A stretch of 7,307 nucleotides of DNA, from the NCBI GenBank assembly GCA_027296185.1, contig JAPUJL010000344.1:1-7307 (forward strand), in the 5' to 3' direction. Positions within the stretch are counted from its first letter, which is position 1. Every line of letters starts with the position of its first letter. Below the pieces are notes generated by a model. It ran no database searches and was not told the DNA's origin. It saw nothing but the letters and a program-made list of their open reading frames with translations. Positions 5,148 through 7,307 of the stretch are shown one piece after another. Position numbers and translations under genes: made by a program. The DNA comes from SAR324 cluster bacterium (GTDB lineage Bacteria > SAR324 > JACQKK01).

Positions 5148-6491
5148 ATGGACGTTCGCGAAGTCATCGTCAACGAAACTCTCCCGCAGATTCCCGCCGG
5201 GATGGTGGCCTTCGACCTGGAGATGGCCAATTCCTTCGCCAACGCCCCGCCGGTGATCTGTATGATCGGCATGGAGCGCTACGACTCCGAGGCGGGCCAC
5301 TGCGTCTCCACCATCGCCTCCATCACCAGCCGGCGGGAGGAGCCGGAGCTGATCGAGTGGTTCGTCCGCGAGCTCTCGGGCCTCGCCGATCGGCACACCC
5401 ACCCGCGCCTGCTGAGCTTTTCCGGGCTGGAGAACGACGTGCCGTGGCTGGAGCAACGGCTGCAGCGATTCGACTTGCCGCCTGAGCAAAGCGGGACACT
5501 CGAGCGCTTCGAGCACGTGGATCTGAAGGCCGAATTCTACCGCCGCACCCACAGCGATCACATGTCGCTGAAAAACCTGGAGCGCATCTTCGGCATCGGC
5601 CGGGAAAGCTCCATCCAATCGCGCAAGGTGAGCTTCATCCTCACCGACGTCATGAGCAGCCGACGCCGCGGCTCGTCCATCCCGGAGAAGATCTTCCGCT
5701 ACTTGCACGAGGACGTGCATCACCTGCTGCTGATTTACAACCGCTGGGAGCAGGTCTCCCTCGATGAGTTCCGGCTCACCGACGAGGAGTACCTGAATTT
5801 CCTCAACAGCCTGAAGAATGCGCTGCACAAACTCGTCCAGTCGCCGCTGGCCCGCCGCAGCGACACCCAGCGTGCCGTGAAGAACCTCGGCGGCTACCTC
5901 AAGGCGTTGAGCGGTGCCCTGGACAAGGCATTGGTGGATCAAACCTTCGCCGAGTTCGAGCTGCCGCCTCTGCCTGAGTTCGACGGGCGGCACCGGGATT
6001 TGGGCCGCATCAAAAAGAAGCACGCCCGCCTGAGCGGCATCTCCCTGCGCGATGCGGAAACCGGGGCCTACCAGCTCCGCAGCCGGCTGCGCAAGCCCAA
6101 GGGCGCCCTGGCCGTGGTACGGCACCAGGGGCGGCTGCTGATGATCCGCCGCGCCGATGGCCTGAAGCGGGCCGCCGGCTACTGGGGCCTGCCCGGCGGC
6201 TCCCTGGAGGAGGGCGAAAGCCCATCCATCGGGGCCGTGCGGGAGTTGTGGGAAGAGCTCAACCTGTACGGCACCGCGGGCCGCATCCTGGGCACCAGCA
6301 CCAGTGTGGGCGGGGAATACACCCTGTACTGGGTGGAGGTGGAGGTGGACGACCTCTCGACCCTCAACGCTGAGCAATCCGAGGTGGCCGAGGTTCGTTG
6401 GATGGCCCAGGGCGAAATCGCCTCCCTGGATCCTCTGATCCCCGGCGCGCTGGAGGGCTTCCACCGCTTTCTGGGCCCCGAGTGGCAGTGA
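5148..6491 (+). CDS. Fusion of a YprB-like DEDDy exonuclease domain and a Nudix hydrolase domain
   Basis: A 447-residue protein. ATG 5148 is preferred over the in-frame TTG 5130 because AAGG (5133-5136) lies 11 bases before it. The N-terminal domain (about 15-200) matches the RNase H-like/YprB 3'-5' exonuclease fold: FDLEM gives D23 and E25, FSGLENDVPWL gives D97, HVDLKAEFYRR and SLKNLERIFGIGR are the family's middle blocks, and YLHEDV gives Y185 and D189 with DEDDy spacing. Residues about 200-315 match nothing I know. The C-terminal domain (about 316-447) is Nudix: GGSLEEGE (350-357) and RELWEEL (365-371) supply R365, E366, E369 and E370, although the usual Gly after the last Glu pair is N372. 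Such domains hydrolyse nucleoside diphosphate-linked compounds. The whole could degrade RNA or DNA ends and process nucleotides or caps; the substrate is unknown. The cupin gene follows 85 bases later. Confidence 0.85.
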   Translation: MDVREVIVNETLPQIPAGMVAFDLEMANSFANAPPVICMIGMERYDSEAGHCVSTIASITSRREEPELIEWFVRELSGLADRHTHPRLLSFSGLENDVPWLEQRLQRFDLPPEQSGTLERFEHVDLKAEFYRRTHSDHMSLKNLERIFGIGRESSIQSRKVSFILTDVMSSRRRGSSIPEKIFRYLHEDVHHLLLIYNRWEQVSLDEFRLTDEEYLNFLNSLKNALHKLVQSPLARRSDTQRAVKNLGGYLKALSGALDKALVDQTFAEFELPPLPEFDGRHRDLGRIKKKHARLSGISLRDAETGAYQLRSRLRKPKGALAVVRHQGRLLMIRRADGLKRAAGYWGLPGGSLEEGESPSIGAVRELWEELNLYGTAGRILGTSTSVGGEYTLYWVEVEVDDLSTLNAEQSEVAEVRWMAQGEIASLDPLIPGALEGFHRFLGPEWQ

Positions 6492-6576
6492 CGATAATCG
6501 CAGGCCGAAACCTGGGGAGCGGCGCCTGCGCTGTCCGGCCGCTCTTGGCCCGCCACCACGCAGCGATCGAGACGCC

Positions 6577-6951
6577 ATGAACGCACCCCTGATCGAGCAC
6601 GCAGGCCAACTGGCGCGCTACGCCCCGCCCGATCACCACGGCACGGTCAACGTGCGGCTGGTAGAGAAGGACTTCTGCGGTACCTTCGAGATGATCCGCG
6701 GCGTCGTGCAGCCCGGCGGCGAAGCCGAACCTCACGCCCACGAGACGGAGCATCAGGTGATGTACGTCATCGCGGGAGAGGCCGAAGTGACCCTCGGCGA
6801 GGCCGCGCCGGAAATCTGCGGTCCCGGCACCATCGTGCGCATACCGCCCAAGCTCAGCCACCGGGTCGTATGTCACGGCGCCGAGCCCCTGGACGTGGTG
6901 ATCGTCTACAGCCCCCCGCTGCCCAAGCGCGCCGACACGCCGCTGGAGTAG
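6577..6951 (+). CDS. Small single-domain cupin protein
   Basis: A 124-residue single-domain cupin with no signal peptide. Motif 1 reads PHAHETEHQVMYVIAGEAEV, providing H53, H55 and Q60 (the usual Glu position, where Gln also occurs) before G67. Motif 2 reads GPGTIVRIPPKLSH, giving P90 and H95. The likely metal site is therefore H53, H55, Q60 and H95. Cupins of this size range from dioxygenases and isomerases to ligand-binding proteins, so no reaction can be assigned. The start is ATG 6577; the ribosome binding site is weak (GAG at 6569-6571). The gap of 85 bases from the exonuclease-Nudix gene on the same strand allows co-transcription but does not prove it. Confidence 0.82.
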   Translation: MNAPLIEHAGQLARYAPPDHHGTVNVRLVEKDFCGTFEMIRGVVQPGGEAEPHAHETEHQVMYVIAGEAEVTLGEAAPEICGPGTIVRIPPKLSHRVVCHGAEPLDVVIVYSPPLPKRADTPLE

Positions 6952-6989
6952 GGCCGTGCAGGGCACTCGGATTGTGCGCCGTCAATGCT

Positions 6990-7026
6990 CCGCACCGATT
7001 CGATCGATGGGGAACCCATCGTGCGG
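6990..7026 (+). terminator. Hairpin downstream of the cupin gene, possible terminator
   Basis: CGATGGG (7005-7011) and CCCATCG (7015-7021) form a perfect 7-bp stem with a GAA loop. An outer pair, CCGCAC (6990-6995) with GTGCGG (7021-7026), can extend it across a one-sided bulge, sharing G7021. It lies 38 bases after the cupin stop codon. No T-run follows, so intrinsic termination is doubtful; it may instead protect the transcript end. Confidence 0.35.
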
Positions 7027-7037
7027 CGGGCATCCCT

Positions 7038-7086
7038 GCCTGTCCTGAGCAACGCCGAAGGGCCTGTCCTGAGCAACGCCGAAGGG
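7038..7086 (+). repeat. Tandem 24-bp repeat, two copies
   Basis: Two identical 24-bp units stand head to tail, at 7039-7062 and 7063-7086. Each begins CCTGTCCTGAGC and ends GCCGAAGGG. The base before each unit is also G, making the periodic tract 7038-7086. The unit resembles a type of interspersed intergenic repeat (CCTTCG...GCTCAGGACAGG on the other strand) that I recall from many bacterial genomes. It lies in the gap between the cupin and the next gene. Confidence 0.85.
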
Positions 7087-7176
7087 GCCGCCCGTTACGC
7101 CGGCCGCTGAGCACGGAAACCCGCGGCGTCCGATTTCCCGATTGCCGGCCCCATTTTCCGTTCTGGAGAAACCGCG

Positions 7177-7307
7177 ATGACGAACAACCCCCGCCGCCTC
7201 CTGCTGACCGCGGCGCTGCTGCTGGGGCTGGCCCCGGCGGGCCTGTGGTCTCAGGGGCAGAGCTTTCCCCCGCCCCCGCCGTTGCAGAGCCCCATCGATG
7301 GGATGAT
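7177..7307 (+). CDS. N-terminus of an exported protein, cut by the window edge
   Basis: Only 43 codons are visible. The start is well supported: ATG 7177 has GGAGAA (7165-7170) 6 bases upstream. The first residues form a clear signal peptide: a basic start (MTNNPRR) and a Leu/Ala-rich core (LLLTAALLLGLAPAGL, residues 8-23), with cleavage possible around WSQG (24-27). A proline run (FPPPPP, residues 30-35) follows, which may be a linker at the start of the mature chain. No cysteine suggests a lipoprotein. The family cannot be identified from this much sequence. The preceding 225-base gap, with a hairpin and tandem repeat, suggests it is a separate transcription unit from the cupin gene. Confidence 0.75.
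   Translation, partial: MTNNPRRLLLTAALLLGLAPAGLWSQGQSFPPPPPLQSPIDGM

Noticed and set aside
5046..6578. 510-codon open frame on the - strand opposite the exonuclease-Nudix gene
   Set aside because: No recognisable domain; the + strand frame carries two full sets of catalytic motifs. It is a compositional shadow.
7038..7086. CRISPR array
   Set aside because: The two 24-bp units are directly adjacent with no spacer, and no cas genes are present.

Overview
This is a GC-rich bacterial chromosomal window with seven protein-coding genes (the last one cut by the right edge) and the remnant of a transposase near the left edge. The CnoX/YbbN-type thioredoxin-TPR protein and the general gene style fit a proteobacterium, most likely a gammaproteobacterium. 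No rRNA, tRNA or other lineage marker is present, so this placement is weak.

Left part (1-636): no intact gene. Two pieces of a transposase in different frames (258-490) mark an old, internally deleted insertion sequence. Next comes an AT-rich patch with a 13-nt perfect palindrome and a short GC hairpin, which probably serves as the promoter and leader of the next gene. Middle left (637-3403, + strand): a 490-residue cytoplasmic TPR protein, then a 398-residue exported pentapeptide-repeat protein. They are probably co-transcribed. Both starts are placed at non-ATG codons (TTG 637 and GTG 2207).

Centre (3437-4823, - strand, convergent with the previous pair): a 137-residue TerB-like helical protein lies downstream of a CnoX-type co-chaperone with a CAPC thioredoxin motif and C-terminal TPRs. 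Right part (5148-7307, + strand, divergent from cnoX): a 447-residue protein joins an N-terminal YprB-like DEDDy exonuclease fold to a C-terminal Nudix hydrolase domain. A small single-domain cupin follows, and then the first 43 codons of a signal-peptide-bearing protein. The divergent intergenic region holds candidate back-to-back promoters and a run of overlapping inverted repeats that could form mutually exclusive hairpins in the leader of the exonuclease-Nudix gene. A tandem 24-bp repeat lies between the cupin and the last gene.

How the genes work together: the clearest theme is protein and nucleic-acid housekeeping, with a chaperone-linked thioredoxin and a possible nucleotide or RNA processing enzyme. 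The strongest candidate for something undescribed is the exonuclease-Nudix fusion. Nothing here looks like a canonical defence or secondary-metabolite cluster.
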